Shown here one piece after another: positions 34,803-44,954 of a DNA stretch of 64,000 nucleotides. The stretch's first letter is position 1. Each line of letters begins with the position of its first letter. A model generated the notes under the pieces. It searched no databases. It saw only the letters and a list, made by a program, of their open reading frames with translations, and was not told where the DNA came from. The position numbers and the translations under genes were made by a program. This stretch comes from Sphingomonas pituitosa NBRC 102491 (GTDB lineage Bacteria > Pseudomonadota > Alphaproteobacteria > Sphingomonadales > Sphingomonadaceae): assembly GCF_001598435.1 (NCBI RefSeq), contig NZ_BCYY01000001.1, forward strand, positions 1 to 64,000, in the 5' to 3' direction.

Positions 34803-36596
34803 ATGCTGAGCCTGTCGAATCACGGCTTCAGCGATACGCTGGTGATCCTGGGCGCGGCGGGCCTCGTCATCCCCGCCTTTGCGCGCTTTCGCATCAGCCC
34901 GGTGATCGGGTTCATCCTTGCCGGCCTGGTGGTCGGGCCCTTCGGCCTCGGCAGCCTCGTGGGCCAAGCGCCCTGGCTCTACTACCTCACCATTTCCGAC
35001 GCGCATTCGATCGAGCCGTTCGCCGAGTTCGGCATCATCCTGCTGCTGTTCTCCATCGGGCTCGAGCTTTCGTTCAAGCGGCTCTGGGCGATGCGCGCGC
35101 TGGTGTTCGGCACGGGCGCCGCCGAATTGTTCGGCTCGGGGCTGATCCTCGCGGCGCTCCTGTATCTCACCGGGCTCAGCACCGGCGGCGCGATCGGGCT
35201 CGGCCTGGCGCTCGCCCTCTCTTCGACGGCGCTGGTGATCCCGATCGCGGGCACCACCAGCCCGGTCGGCCGCGCCGCCTTCGCGATGCTGCTGTTCGAA
35301 GATCTCGCGCTGGTGCCGATCATCTTCGGCCTCGGCGCGATGGCACCCAATCCGGATGGCACCGGCGTCACCAAATTGCTCATGACGCTCGGCATCGGTG
35401 CGGCCACCGTGGCTGCGCTGTTCCTCGGGGGCCGCATCGTATTGCCGCGCATGTTCGCGCAGGCTGCACGCACCAAGAGCCCCGAGCTGTTCCTCGCCGC
35501 CAGCCTGCTCGTCGTGATCGTCGCCAGCCTCGCCACTACCGCCGCCGGCCTCTCGCCGATCGTCGGCGCGCTGATCGCGGGCCTGCTGATCGCCGAGACC
35601 GAATATCACGGCGAGGTCGAAGCCATCACCGCGCCGTTCAAGGGGCTGGCACTCGGCGTGTTCCTGCTCACCGTCGGCATGCAGCTCGACCTCGGCTTCG
35701 TCGCCGCGAACTGGGCGGCGTTGCTCGGTGCCAGCCTGATGGTCATGATCGTGAAGGTCGCGGTGACGACCGTGCTGCTGCGCTGGTCCGGTGCCCGCAT
35801 GGGCACTGCGGCGGAAACCGGCGTGCTGATGGCAAGTCCTTCCGAAACCACGCTGATCGTGCTCGGCGTCGCCGGCGCCGCGGGGCTGATCGCGCCGGGT
35901 ACGGCGGCCTTCTGGAGTGCGGTCACCGCGATCGGCCTCACCGCCACGCCGCTGCTGGCCAAGGCCGGTCGCGGGGCCGCGCGCAAGATCGAAGGCAAGA
36001 ACGGTGCGCAGATCGCCGACGAGGATCTCGCGCAGGTGGAGGGCGGCACGGTGGTGATCGGCTTCGGCCGCGTCGGCCGCACCGTCGCCGAGATGCTGCG
36101 GCGGCACGACAAGCCCTATGTCGCGGTCGATGCCGATATCGATACCGTGGTGCGCGCGCGCCGCGCCGGCTTCCACGTGTTGTTCGGTGACGTCACCCGC
36201 AGCGAGTTGGTCGACCAGCTCCAGCTCGGCCGCGCCCGCGCGCTGGTGCTGACGATGGACGATCCGGTGCTCACCGTGCGGCTGACCAAGCGGGTGCGCG
36301 GCTGGGTGCCCGGCCTGCCGATCATCGCCCGCGCCCGCGACGCCGGCCATGCCGCCGAGCTCTATCGCGCTGGCGCGACCGACGCGGTACCCGAGACGCT
36401 GGAAAGCTCGCTGCAACTGTCCGAGGCGCTGCTGGTCGATCTCGGCCTCGGCGTCGGTCCGGTGATTGCATCCATCCACGAAAAGCGCGACGAGATGCGT
36501 CGCTCGATCAAGGAAGCCGCCGGGCTGCAGCGCGAACCGCGCCTCACCCGCTCCCGCCTGAACGCGAGCCCCGAATCAACCGAGGCCCTATCCTGA
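34803..36596 (+). CDS. CPA2-family cation:proton antiporter (KefB/KefC-like)
   Basis: 597 residues. About 12 membrane helices fill residues 1-390, with the CPA2 signatures GFILAGLVVGPFGLG, EFGIILLLFSIGLELS and LLFEDLALVPII. A cytoplasmic TrkA-N (RCK) domain follows from about 415, with the nucleotide-binding fold VVIGFGRVGRTVAEML and acidic VDADIDTV. It would exchange K+ or Na+ for H+. No ancillary KefF/KefG gene is adjacent. The stop and the next gene's ATG overlap in TGATG. Confidence 0.92.
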   Translation: MLSLSNHGFSDTLVILGAAGLVIPAFARFRISPVIGFILAGLVVGPFGLGSLVGQAPWLYYLTISDAHSIEPFAEFGIILLLFSIGLELSFKRLWAMRALVFGTGAAELFGSGLILAALLYLTGLSTGGAIGLGLALALSSTALVIPIAGTTSPVGRAAFAMLLFEDLALVPIIFGLGAMAPNPDGTGVTKLLMTLGIGAATVAALFLGGRIVLPRMFAQAARTKSPELFLAASLLVVIVASLATTAAGLSPIVGALIAGLLIAETEYHGEVEAITAPFKGLALGVFLLTVGMQLDLGFVAANWAALLGASLMVMIVKVAVTTVLLRWSGARMGTAAETGVLMASPSETTLIVLGVAGAAGLIAPGTAAFWSAVTAIGLTATPLLAKAGRGAARKIEGKNGAQIADEDLAQVEGGTVVIGFGRVGRTVAEMLRRHDKPYVAVDADIDTVVRARRAGFHVLFGDVTRSELVDQLQLGRARALVLTMDDPVLTVRLTKRVRGWVPGLPIIARARDAGHAAELYRAGATDAVPETLESSLQLSEALLVDLGLGVGPVIASIHEKRDEMRRSIKEAAGLQREPRLTRSRLNASPESTEALS

Positions 36597-37111
36597 TGCT
36601 GCTTACCCTCGCCCTTGCCCTTCTCGCCCCCGTCCAGGCCGACGCCGCCCCCGATCCGCTGGCACCGGCCAAGGCGGGACGGATCCGCTGCATCGATCCC
36701 GATCGTGCTGCCCGGACGTGTGGCACCATTGTTCACTATACCTTGCGCGGTGATGGCGCTTTCGACGCGCAGGTGACCGGCATCGTCAACCGCGAGCCGT
36801 TGATCGTGCTGGAATATGCGACGTTCGGGCAAGTGCGCGACGGTGCGGTGTGCAGTCGTATCCGCCCCGCGGACTTCAATGCCGGCAAGCTGACCAGCAA
36901 CGGCACTGCCTTGAGCCCTGCGCTGGAGACCAACACGCGCGCCAAGCTGCTAGAGGCGCTCCAGCCGCTTGCCGGCCATGAGCGCTGCTACCGTGATTCG
37001 GGCGCAGGCGAGCTGACGGTCAACGTGACGATCGACGGCCTGCTCCGCCCGGAGATGAGCCAGTCGGCCATCTGGGTGCTGCCCGAGGACGGCTACGCCC
37101 CCGGGCGCTGA
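36596..37111 (+). CDS. Hypothetical exported protein
   Basis: 171 residues with a short signal peptide (MLLTLALALLAPVQADA). The mature part has four cysteines (in RIRCIDPDRAARTCG, GAVCSRI and HERCYRD), which could form two disulfides in the periplasm. No family is recognised. It is translationally coupled to the antiporter gene, but a functional tie is not evident. It converges on alaS nine bases away. Confidence 0.7.
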   Translation: MLLTLALALLAPVQADAAPDPLAPAKAGRIRCIDPDRAARTCGTIVHYTLRGDGAFDAQVTGIVNREPLIVLEYATFGQVRDGAVCSRIRPADFNAGKLTSNGTALSPALETNTRAKLLEALQPLAGHERCYRDSGAGELTVNVTIDGLLRPEMSQSAIWVLPEDGYAPGR

Positions 37112-37120
37112 CCCGCTGGA

Positions 37121-39772
37121 TCAGGCGGCGACGGGCGCTTCCGCCAGCGCCGCCTTCACGGCCGCGAGTGCCTCGGCACCCTTGGTTCCGTCCGGACCGC
37201 CGCCCTGCGCCATGTCCGGGCGGCCGCCGCCGCCCTGGCCACCGAGCACGGCCACCGCGACCTTCACCAGATCCACCGCGCTGACGCCGAGTCCCTCGCT
37301 CACGCCGACCGCGACCGATGCGCGGCCTTCGTTCACCGCGACCAGGGCAACCACGCCGCTGCCGATCCGCGCCTTGGCCTCGTCGACCGCGCCGCGCAGG
37401 GCCTTCGCCTCGAGCCCGTCGAGCACCTGGCCGACGAAGGCGATGCCGTTGACCTGCTCCGGACCCGCCGGGGCAGCCCCTGCCCCGCCGCCGAGCGCCA
37501 GCGCCTTCTTGGCCTCGGCCAGCTCACGCTCAAGCTTGCGACGTTCCTCCACCAGCGCCGCGACGCGCGCGGGCACGTCGTCCGGCGCGGTCTTGAGCGC
37601 GGCCGCCGCCTCGCGCAGGCGCTCGTCGCGGGCATTGAGCCACAGCCGCGCACCCTCGCCGGTCAGCGCCTCGATCCGGCGGACGCCCGAGGAGACCGCG
37701 CTTTCGGAGACGATCTTGAAGATCGCGATATCCCCGGTCGCGTTGACATGGGTGCCGCCGCACAGCTCGACCGAGTAGGACGCGTCCTCGCCCAACCCCA
37801 TCGAGAGCACGCGGACTTCGTCACCGTATTTCTCGCCGAACAGCGCCATCGCGCCGGCGGCGATCGCGTCATCGGGGGTCATCAGCCGCGTCTCGACCGT
37901 GCCGTTGTGGCGGATCTGCGCGTTCACGTCCGCCTCGACCCGTGCGATCTGCTCGGGCGTCAGCGCCGAGGGGTGCGAGAAGTCGAAGCGCAGCCGCTCG
38001 GGCGCGACCAGGCTGCCCTTCTGGCTGACATGCCCGCCCAGCCGCTTGCGCAGCGCCGCGTGCAGCAGGTGGGTCGCGGAGTGGTTGGCGCGGACCTGGT
38101 CGCGATGCTCGACATCGACCGAAAGGTGGACGGCGTCGCCGACCGCGACTTCGCCGCTCTCGATCTTGGCGTGATGCGCGTGCAACCGGCCGAGCGGCTT
38201 GGACGTATCGTCGACCAGCGCCCGCAGCTTGTCGCTGGAGATCACGCCGACGTCGCCCATCTGACCGCCGCTCTCGCCGTAGAACGGCGTCTGGTTGGTG
38301 AGGATGGTCACCGTGTCGCCGGCGACCGCCTTCTCCACCCGCGCGCCGTCCTTGACCAGCGCCACCACCTGGCCTTCGCCCTCGGTGCTGACATAGCCGG
38401 TGAATTCGGTGCTGCCGAGCTCGTCGGCGAGATCATACCACAGCTCTTCCGACGCCTTCTCGCCCGAGCCCTTCCAGGCGGCGCGGGCGGCGCGCTTCTG
38501 CTCGGCCATCGCCGCGTCGAAGCCGGCGCGATCGATGCCGATCTCGTTGGCGCGGAGCGCGTCCTCGGTCAGGTCATAGGGGAAGCCGAAGGTGTCGTAG
38601 AGCTTGAACGCAGTGGCGCCCGGCAGCGTGTCGCCGGCCTTCAGCCCCACCGTCGCCTCGTCGAGCAGGCGCAGGCCGTTGGCCAGCGTCTGGCGGAAGC
38701 GGGTTTCCTCCTGGAGCAGCGTCGCCTCGATCAGCGGCTGCGCGCGGACGAGTTCCGGGTACGCGGCGCCCATCTCGGCGACCAGCGACGGCACCAGCCG
38801 GTGCATCAGCGGATCCTTGGCGCCCAGCAGATGCGCATGGCGCATCGCGCGGCGCATGATGCGGCGGAGCACATAGCCGCGGCCCTCGTTCGCCGGCAGC
38901 ACGCCGTCCGCGACGAGGAAGCCCGACGAGCGCAGGTGATCGGCGATCACGCGGTGGCTGGCGACCTGGTCGCCGCTGGCCGTGGTGCCGGTCAGCGCCG
39001 CCGACTGGTCGATCAAGGCCTTGAACGTGTCGATATCGTAGTTGTTATGGACGCCCTGGAGCACGGCGGCGATGCGCTCCAGCCCCATGCCGGTATCGAT
39101 GCTCGGCCGCGGCAGATCGCCGACGATCTGGTCGTTTTCCTGCACGAACTGCATGAAGACGAGATTCCAGATCTCGACGAAGCGGTCGCCATCCTCCTCG
39201 GGCGAGCCCGGGGGGCCGCCATAGATGTGCTCGCCGTGATCGTAGAAGATTTCCGAGCAGGGGCCGCAGGGACCGTCCGCGCCCATCGCCCAGAAATTGT
39301 CCTTGGTCGGGATGCGGATGATCTTGTGATCGGGCAGGCCCGCGATCTTCTTCCAAAGGTCGAACGCCTGGTCGTCGGTGTGGTACACCGTCACGGTCAG
39401 CTTCTCGGCCGGAATGCCCCATACCCTGGTGAGGAGCGTCCAGGCGTGGGTGATCGCCTGCTCCTTGAAATAGTCGCCGAACGAGAAATTGCCGAGCATC
39501 TCGAAGAAGGTGTGGTGCCGGGCGGTATAGCCGACATTGTCGAGATCGTTATGCTTGCCGCCCGCGCGCACGCACTTCTGGCTGCTCGTCGCGGTGCTGT
39601 AGGCGCGCGATTCCAGGCCGGTGAACACGTTCTTGAACGGCACCATGCCCGCATTCACGAACATCAGCGTGGGATCGTTGTGCGGCACCAGCGGCGCGCT
39701 GGGGACGCGGGCGTGGCCCTGGCCCTCGAAATAGTCGAGAAACGAGCGGCGGATATCATTGGTCGACGTCAT
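37121..39772 (-). CDS. alaS: Alanine-tRNA ligase
   Basis: 883 residues, full length. The class II catalytic core starts [37 protein letters not shown]. The editing domain carries [13 protein letters not shown] and the zinc-binding [15 protein letters not shown]. The C-Ala domain has the glycine-rich [16 protein letters not shown] end. It charges tRNA-Ala and clears Ser/Gly mischarging. In other sphingomonads alaS often follows recA; here they are about 8 kb apart. Confidence 0.98.
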   Translation of the reverse strand: MTSTNDIRRSFLDYFEGQGHARVPSAPLVPHNDPTLMFVNAGMVPFKNVFTGLESRAYSTATSSQKCVRAGGKHNDLDNVGYTARHHTFFEMLGNFSFGDYFKEQAITHAWTLLTRVWGIPAEKLTVTVYHTDDQAFDLWKKIAGLPDHKIIRIPTKDNFWAMGADGPCGPCSEIFYDHGEHIYGGPPGSPEEDGDRFVEIWNLVFMQFVQENDQIVGDLPRPSIDTGMGLERIAAVLQGVHNNYDIDTFKALIDQSAALTGTTASGDQVASHRVIADHLRSSGFLVADGVLPANEGRGYVLRRIMRRAMRHAHLLGAKDPLMHRLVPSLVAEMGAAYPELVRAQPLIEATLLQEETRFRQTLANGLRLLDEATVGLKAGDTLPGATAFKLYDTFGFPYDLTEDALRANEIGIDRAGFDAAMAEQKRAARAAWKGSGEKASEELWYDLADELGSTEFTGYVSTEGEGQVVALVKDGARVEKAVAGDTVTILTNQTPFYGESGGQMGDVGVISSDKLRALVDDTSKPLGRLHAHHAKIESGEVAVGDAVHLSVDVEHRDQVRANHSATHLLHAALRKRLGGHVSQKGSLVAPERLRFDFSHPSALTPEQIARVEADVNAQIRHNGTVETRLMTPDDAIAAGAMALFGEKYGDEVRVLSMGLGEDASYSVELCGGTHVNATGDIAIFKIVSESAVSSGVRRIEALTGEGARLWLNARDERLREAAAALKTAPDDVPARVAALVEERRKLERELAEAKKALALGGGAGAAPAGPEQVNGIAFVGQVLDGLEAKALRGAVDEAKARIGSGVVALVAVNEGRASVAVGVSEGLGVSAVDLVKVAVAVLGGQGGGGRPDMAQGGGPDGTKGAEALAAVKAALAEAPVAA

Positions 39773-39847
39773 GACGCCGACTTAGGGGCGTGCGGGCGTT
39801 CGCTCAAGCGAAACACGTCGATCCGCGTGATCGTTCCGCATTCGCCA

Positions 39848-41104
39848 TCACCCCATCGGCTGGTCGATCGATACCGGCGGGGTCGAGAACCATTTGGGCC
39901 CCGCTCCAGTCATGTGGAAGCAATCCTCCAGCCGCACGCCGAAGCTGCCGGGGATGTAGATGCCGGGCTCGTTCGAGAAGCACATGCCGGGCGCGAGCGG
40001 CGTCTTCTCGCCGCGGACCAGGTTGACCGGCTCGTGCCCGTCCAGGCCGATGCCGTGGCCGGTGCGGTGCGACAGGCCCGGCAGCTTGTAGTCCGGACCG
40101 TAGCCGAGCGACGCGTAATAGCCGCGCACCGCATCGTCGACGCTGCCGGCCGGCGCGCCGAGCTTCGCGGCGGCGAACGCGACCTGCTGGCCCTTCGCCA
40201 CCGCGTCCCACACCTTGCGCTGCCGCGCGGTCGCGCTGCCATGGACGAAGGTGCGCGATACGTCGGACTGGTAGCCCATCACGTTGCAGCCGCAGTCCAT
40301 CAGCACGATCGCGCCGTCGCTCACCGGCGAGGGCGTCTTAGTCCCGTGCGGATAGGCCGCGCCCTCGCCCACCAGCACCATGCTGAATTCGGGATCGCCG
40401 CCCAGCTTGCGCGTCGCCGCATCCATCAGCGCCGAGACGTCGCGCTGGCGCATGCCCTTTCCTACGCGTTCATAAACAAAGCGATAGGCGGCAATGGTGA
40501 TATCGGTTGCGAGCTGCATCAGCGCGAGCTCGGCTGGGCTCTTGATCATCCGGCAACCGCGCACGATCCTGTTGGCCGAAGTTACCCGCAGCCCGTTCTT
40601 CTGCAGCCCGTCAACCGCGAAGAAGCGCACCGTCTCCTCGATCCCGACCGGCAACGCCGCCAGCTTGCGATCCTTGAGGAAGCCGGCGACCAGCTTCAGC
40701 GGATCCTCGTCCTCCTGCCACACCCGCACCTCGGCGGGGATCGCCAGCGTCTCACGGGTGCGCGGCTCCTCGAAGAACGGCGTGACGATGCACTGCTCGC
40801 CCTCCGCCGGCAGGATCGCCGCGGTCAGCCGCTCGCTGCGACCCCAGCGGATGCCGGTGAAGTAGACAAGGCTCGCCCCCGGCTCGATCAGTACCGCGCC
40901 GATACCGTGCGCCTGCATCAGCGCCTGTGCCCTGGCCAGCCGCGCGCGACGCTCCTCCTGGCCGATCGGGCGGGCAGCGCCAGTCATGTCCTGCAACTGT
41001 GCAAGGTCGGGCTCCGCCGCGCGGACGATGGCCGGAGCGCTCAGCAGCGGCAGCGCTGCCATCGTCCCCAGCAGGTTACGCCGCGTCATTCCCAAAGCCG
41101 TCAT
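39848..41104 (-). CDS. M24-family Xaa-Pro peptidase, exported
   Basis: About 418 residues. MTALGMTRRNLLGTMAALPLLSAPAIVRA looks like a (possibly Tat) signal with a double Arg. A creatinase N-domain precedes the pita-bread M24 domain with all five dimetal ligands visible: Asp in LMDCG, Asp in QSDVSRTF, His in TGHGIGLDGHE, Glu in NEPGIY and Glu in RLEDC. It would cut N-terminal residues next to proline in the periplasm. The ATG at 41104 after GAGGGG is preferred to one nine codons upstream. Confidence 0.9.
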   Translation of the reverse strand: MTALGMTRRNLLGTMAALPLLSAPAIVRAAEPDLAQLQDMTGAARPIGQEERRARLARAQALMQAHGIGAVLIEPGASLVYFTGIRWGRSERLTAAILPAEGEQCIVTPFFEEPRTRETLAIPAEVRVWQEDEDPLKLVAGFLKDRKLAALPVGIEETVRFFAVDGLQKNGLRVTSANRIVRGCRMIKSPAELALMQLATDITIAAYRFVYERVGKGMRQRDVSALMDAATRKLGGDPEFSMVLVGEGAAYPHGTKTPSPVSDGAIVLMDCGCNVMGYQSDVSRTFVHGSATARQRKVWDAVAKGQQVAFAAAKLGAPAGSVDDAVRGYYASLGYGPDYKLPGLSHRTGHGIGLDGHEPVNLVRGEKTPLAPGMCFSNEPGIYIPGSFGVRLEDCFHMTGAGPKWFSTPPVSIDQPMG

Positions 41105-41202
41105 CCTGCGCCCCTCGCCTTTCGTCCTCACAGCCGATCGGGTAGGATGAAGCAGGGGCAGACGGCAAGGGTTTCGCGTCCGCCGCTACGGGGGCCTACA
41201 TC

Positions 41203-42828
41203 ATGCGCGTTCTTGCCATCGCACCTGCATTGCTATTGCTCGGCGCCGCGCTGCCGCCGCCGGGGGGTGCAGCGCGTCTTCCCTTCAGCCCGCACTGGTG
41301 CGGCGATGCGGCGGAAACCGGCGATCGGCCGGCGATCCTCAGCGGCTATGGCCAGGGCGGTTTCCAGATCCGCACCGGCAATGCGGAGGCGCAGGCCTTT
41401 TTCAACAACGGCATGCAGCTTGCCCACGCCTTCGCCCACAAGCCGGCGATCGCGGCGATGCAGGAATCGCGGCGGCTGGATCCCCATTGCGCGATGTGCA
41501 GCTGGGGCGAGGCCTATGCGGCGGGCCCCACCATCAACTATCCGATCGACGAGGCCGAACGGAAGCGACTGGCCGAAGTGACCGCCAACGCCGAGCGCCT
41601 CGCCGCCGATGGCCCGGAAAAGGAACGCCGGCTGATTGCGGCGATGAAGCTGCGCTATGCCGGAGACGCCAAGCAGGGGAACAAGGCCTTCGCCGATGCG
41701 ATGGACGCGCTCGCCCGCCGCTACGCCGACGATGATGTGATCGCGGTGGTCGCCTCGGATGCGCTGCTGATCGCGTCGGACGCCAGGCCAGACCAGATGG
41801 CGCGCCCCGTGGCGCTGCTGGAGACGGTGCTCCGGCGCAATCCCGACTATGCACCCGCGATCCATTTCTACATCCACGCGACGGAGATCGCCGGCTTCCC
41901 CGCGCGTGCCGAGCCCTATGCCAACCGATTGGCCAGCATCGCGCCGGCCGCCAGCCATCTCGTCCACATGCCCTCGCACACCTATTACTGGGTCGGCCGG
42001 TACGAGGATGCGGCGGCCGCGAACCTGAAGGCAGTAGAACTGGGCTTCGCCAATGCCCGCCGGCTGAAGCTGGCAGAACCGGACGGGGTGTGGACGCTCG
42101 CCTATCACGGCCACAACGTGCAGTTCGGCATCGGCGGTGCGCTGATGGCAGGCCATGCGGTACGCGGGCTGGCGATCGCCCGGCCGCTGGTGGCGATGGG
42201 CGGTCGCGCGCGCAAGCTCGATTCGTTCCAGCAGGTGGTGCTTAGCCAAGGCTATATCGCTGTCGCGCGCTTCGCCCCGCTTGCCGAGGCGCTTGCAATC
42301 GCCGCGCCGCCGAAGGACGCGACCATCGCCCAGGCCTTCTGGCATTATGCGCGCGGCGAGGCCTATGCGCTTGCAGGCGATCGTGCCGCAGTGGCGGCGG
42401 AAGCACGGGCACTGCCCGGCAGGGTCAAGCACGATCCGCTGGGCGGCAGCGCCACGGCGGCGATACGGCTTGCGCGTCTGGTGCTGGAGGGCCGCGCCGC
42501 GATGCTCGACAACCGCCCGGATCGCGCCGCCAAGGCCTTTGCCCGCGCCGCCGCGATCGAGGAAGCCAAGCCGCTCGCCGAATGGACCGATCCGCCGCTC
42601 TGGTGGTATCCGGTGCGCCGCGACCTCGCCGCGGCATTGCTGGCCCAGGGCAAGGCCAAAGAGGCGCTTGCCGAAATCGAGGCGTCGCTGCGCCATCGCC
42701 CGCTGGATCCGGTGGCGCTGGCGACGCGCAGCCAGATCCATGCGAAGCTCGGCAATGCGAGCGCAGCCAGGGACGACCGCGTGGTGGCTTTGGCGCGCTG
42801 GCGGGGGACAGCCGCCAGGCTCGGCTGA
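41203..42828 (+). CDS. Exported TPR-repeat protein
   Basis: 541 residues with a signal peptide (MRVLAIAPALLLLGAALPPPGGA). Tetratricopeptide-like helical repeats fill the rest, for example AEAQAFFNNGMQLAHAFAHKPAIAAMQESRRLDPHC near residue 60 and a C-terminal set ending LDPVALATRSQIHAKLGN. The CAMCSWGEAYAAGPTINYP segment is shared by a widespread uncharacterised family. It is likely a periplasmic scaffold; the partner is unknown. It is divergent from the M24 peptidase gene. Confidence 0.82.
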   Translation: MRVLAIAPALLLLGAALPPPGGAARLPFSPHWCGDAAETGDRPAILSGYGQGGFQIRTGNAEAQAFFNNGMQLAHAFAHKPAIAAMQESRRLDPHCAMCSWGEAYAAGPTINYPIDEAERKRLAEVTANAERLAADGPEKERRLIAAMKLRYAGDAKQGNKAFADAMDALARRYADDDVIAVVASDALLIASDARPDQMARPVALLETVLRRNPDYAPAIHFYIHATEIAGFPARAEPYANRLASIAPAASHLVHMPSHTYYWVGRYEDAAAANLKAVELGFANARRLKLAEPDGVWTLAYHGHNVQFGIGGALMAGHAVRGLAIARPLVAMGGRARKLDSFQQVVLSQGYIAVARFAPLAEALAIAAPPKDATIAQAFWHYARGEAYALAGDRAAVAAEARALPGRVKHDPLGGSATAAIRLARLVLEGRAAMLDNRPDRAAKAFARAAAIEEAKPLAEWTDPPLWWYPVRRDLAAALLAQGKAKEALAEIEASLRHRPLDPVALATRSQIHAKLGNASAARDDRVVALARWRGTAARLG

Positions 42829-42894
42829 TCCACCGGGCTTGACCCGGGGCCAACAATCCCCTTCCCTCCCGCGACGATTCTTCGGGGAGCAAAA

Positions 42895-44217
42895 GTGGGT
42901 AAACGACTAACCTGGTTCATCCTGGCGGCGCTGCTGCTGGGCGGACTGATCGGCTGGGGCCTCAACCTCGGCTATGGGGGCACGGACGACGGCAAGGCGA
43001 CGCTGGAGCGGATCGCCTATGGTCTCGACATCCCCACCCAGATGTTCCTCCATCTGATCAAGATGATCATTGCGCCGCTGGTCGTCTCCACGCTGGTCGT
43101 CGGCATCGCCCATATGGGCGGCGGCGGCGCGATCGGGCGCGTCGGTCTGAAGGCGTTCCTGTGGTTCGTCTGCGCCAGCCTGGTGTCCCTGACCCTCGGC
43201 CTGCTGCTCGTCAACCTGCTCCATCCGGGCACCGGGCTGCACCTGCCGCTGCCGCCGGCCAACGCCTCGAGCGGCGTCGACCGCACGGCCTTCGATGCTG
43301 CCAAGTTCTTCACCCATATCGTGCCGACCAGCGCGATTGATGCGATGGCGAGCAACGACATCCTCCAGCTGGTGATCTTCTCGCTGTTCTTCGGCGTCGG
43401 CATGGCGGCGGTGGGCGACAAGGCCAAGCCGCTGCTGCGCGGGCTGGAAGCGCTCGTCTCGGTGATGCTGACCGTCACCGGCTATGTGATGCTGTTCGCA
43501 CCCGTCGCGGTGTTCTGCGCCGTCGCGCGGACGCTGGCGACCAAGGGGCTGGGCGTGGTCGGCGACCTCGCCTTCTTCATGGGCAGCTTCTATCTCGGCC
43601 TCGCCGCTTTGTGGACGGTATTGCTCGGCGCCTGCTTCCTGGTGATCGGCCCGCGCACCGGCCTGCTGTTCCGCTATCTCCGCGACCCGATCCTGCTCGG
43701 CTTCTCGACCGCCTCGTCCGAGGCCGCCTATCCGCGCACGCTCGACGCGCTCGATCGGTTCGGGGTGCCGCCGCGCATCGCCAGCTTCGTGCTGCCGCTC
43801 GGCTATTCGTTCAATCTCGACGGCTCGATGATGTACATGACGTTCGCGTCGATCTTCATCGCGCAGGCCTATGGCATCCATCTCGACTGGGCGACGATGA
43901 TCCAGATGCTGCTGATCCTGATGGTCACCAGCAAGGGCATCGCCGGGGTGCCGCGCGCCAGCCTGGTGGTGATCACCGGCACGCTCGCGCACTTCAACAT
44001 CCCCGAGGCGGGGGTGCTGCTGATCCTCGCGGTCGACCATTTCCTCGACATGGGGCGCACGGCGACCAACGTCGTCGGCAATGCCGTGGCGGCGGCGGTG
44101 GTCGCGCGCTGGGAAGGCAAGCTCGACGCGCCCGACGAAGCAGAGCCGGACGTGCGGCCGCTCCCCGCTGGGGGGCCGCACGATGCCAGCAAGTTCGAGG
44201 ATTATGCCGGGAGCTGA
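42895..44217 (+). CDS. Dicarboxylate/amino acid:cation symporter (DAACS)
   Basis: 440 residues of the GltP/DctA family with eight membrane helices and two re-entrant loops. Family marks are MFLHLIKMIIAPLVVSTLVVGIAHMG, the serine-rich loop FSTASSEAAYPRTL, GYSFNLDGSMMYM in helix 7, and the late DHFLDMGRTATNVVGNAVAA. It imports C4-dicarboxylates or acidic amino acids with Na+ or H+. The start is the GTG at 42895 with GGGGAG upstream. Its 3' end lies inside a hairpin shared with the convergent GST gene. Confidence 0.93.
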   Translation: MGKRLTWFILAALLLGGLIGWGLNLGYGGTDDGKATLERIAYGLDIPTQMFLHLIKMIIAPLVVSTLVVGIAHMGGGGAIGRVGLKAFLWFVCASLVSLTLGLLLVNLLHPGTGLHLPLPPANASSGVDRTAFDAAKFFTHIVPTSAIDAMASNDILQLVIFSLFFGVGMAAVGDKAKPLLRGLEALVSVMLTVTGYVMLFAPVAVFCAVARTLATKGLGVVGDLAFFMGSFYLGLAALWTVLLGACFLVIGPRTGLLFRYLRDPILLGFSTASSEAAYPRTLDALDRFGVPPRIASFVLPLGYSFNLDGSMMYMTFASIFIAQAYGIHLDWATMIQMLLILMVTSKGIAGVPRASLVVITGTLAHFNIPEAGVLLILAVDHFLDMGRTATNVVGNAVAAAVVARWEGKLDAPDEAEPDVRPLPAGGPHDASKFEDYAGS

Positions 44218-44228
44218 GCGCTCCCGGC
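44206..44228. terminator. Bidirectional hairpin between convergent genes
   Basis: GCCGGGAGC (44206-44214) and GCTCCCGGC (44220-44228) pair perfectly around TGAGC. The loop contains the symporter stop codon, and the hairpin ends five bases before the GST stop. No T-run is present, so termination strength is uncertain. Confidence 0.5.
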
Positions 44229-44232
44229 GGCA

Positions 44233-44859
44233 TCACGCATAGGCATAGGGCCCGCCTGCCTTCAGCGCGCGCTGATAGGCCGGGCGGGCGTGGATCTTCT
44301 CCAGGAACGCGGCGATGTGCGGGCGGCCTTCCAGGATCCCCGCGCGCTTGACGGCGGCTTCGATCGGGAAGCTCATCATCACGTCCGCGGCGGTGAAGTG
44401 TTCGCCGGCGAACCAGGGCCGGCTGGCGAGCTCGGCCTCGACATAGTCGAAATGCACCTCCGCCATCGGGCGGAACTTCTTGAGGCCCAGCTTGCCGAAG
44501 AACGGCACGCGGGCCAGCACCAGCATCACCAGCAGCGGCGGCATCAGCGAGCCCTCGGCATAATGCAGGAAGTGGCGGTAGCGCAGCGCATCTTCCCGGT
44601 TCGCGGGCGCGCCCAGCTTCCCCTCCGCCTTGTCGACCAGATATTGCAGGATCGCGCCGGTTTCGGCGACCACGGTCCCGCCGTCCTCGATGACCGGCGA
44701 CTTGCCGAGGGGGTGGACTTGGCGGAGCTCGGGCGGGGCGAGCATGGTCGCCTTGTTCCGCTCGTAGCGCTTCACCTCGTAGGGAAGCCCGAGTTCTTCG
44801 AGCAGCCAGAGCACGCGCTGCGAGCGCGAATTTTCGAGATGATGGACGATGATGGTCAA
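44233..44859 (-). CDS. Glutathione S-transferase family protein
   Basis: About 208 residues. The N-terminal thioredoxin-fold domain has HHLENSRSQRVLWLLEELGLPYE, with the likely catalytic Ser in SRSQ, then LGKSPVIEDGGTVVAETGAILQYL for glutathione binding. The helical domain contains WFAGEHFTAADVMMSFP. The start is a TTG at 44859 after GGAGGGG. A longer in-frame extension upstream is composed of low-complexity sequence and is rejected. It may detoxify electrophiles; the substrate is unknown. The catalase gene lies upstream on the same strand. Confidence 0.92.
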   Translation of the reverse strand: MTIIVHHLENSRSQRVLWLLEELGLPYEVKRYERNKATMLAPPELRQVHPLGKSPVIEDGGTVVAETGAILQYLVDKAEGKLGAPANREDALRYRHFLHYAEGSLMPPLLVMLVLARVPFFGKLGLKKFRPMAEVHFDYVEAELASRPWFAGEHFTAADVMMSFPIEAAVKRAGILEGRPHIAAFLEKIHARPAYQRALKAGGPYAYA

Positions 44860-44954
44860 GAGCCCCTCCGATCGGCGCGGCGGTCTCGCCGCTGTCTGCA
44901 CAGGCCTGCAGCTTGCGCGACGGCGGACCGCCGCGCAAGCTGGGCGGGTGCCGT

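Noticed and set aside
37748..41581. A plus-strand open frame of more than 1200 codons opposite alaS and the M24 peptidase
   Set aside because: It is a shadow of codon bias in GC-rich genes on the other strand. It spans two real genes and shows no family motif.
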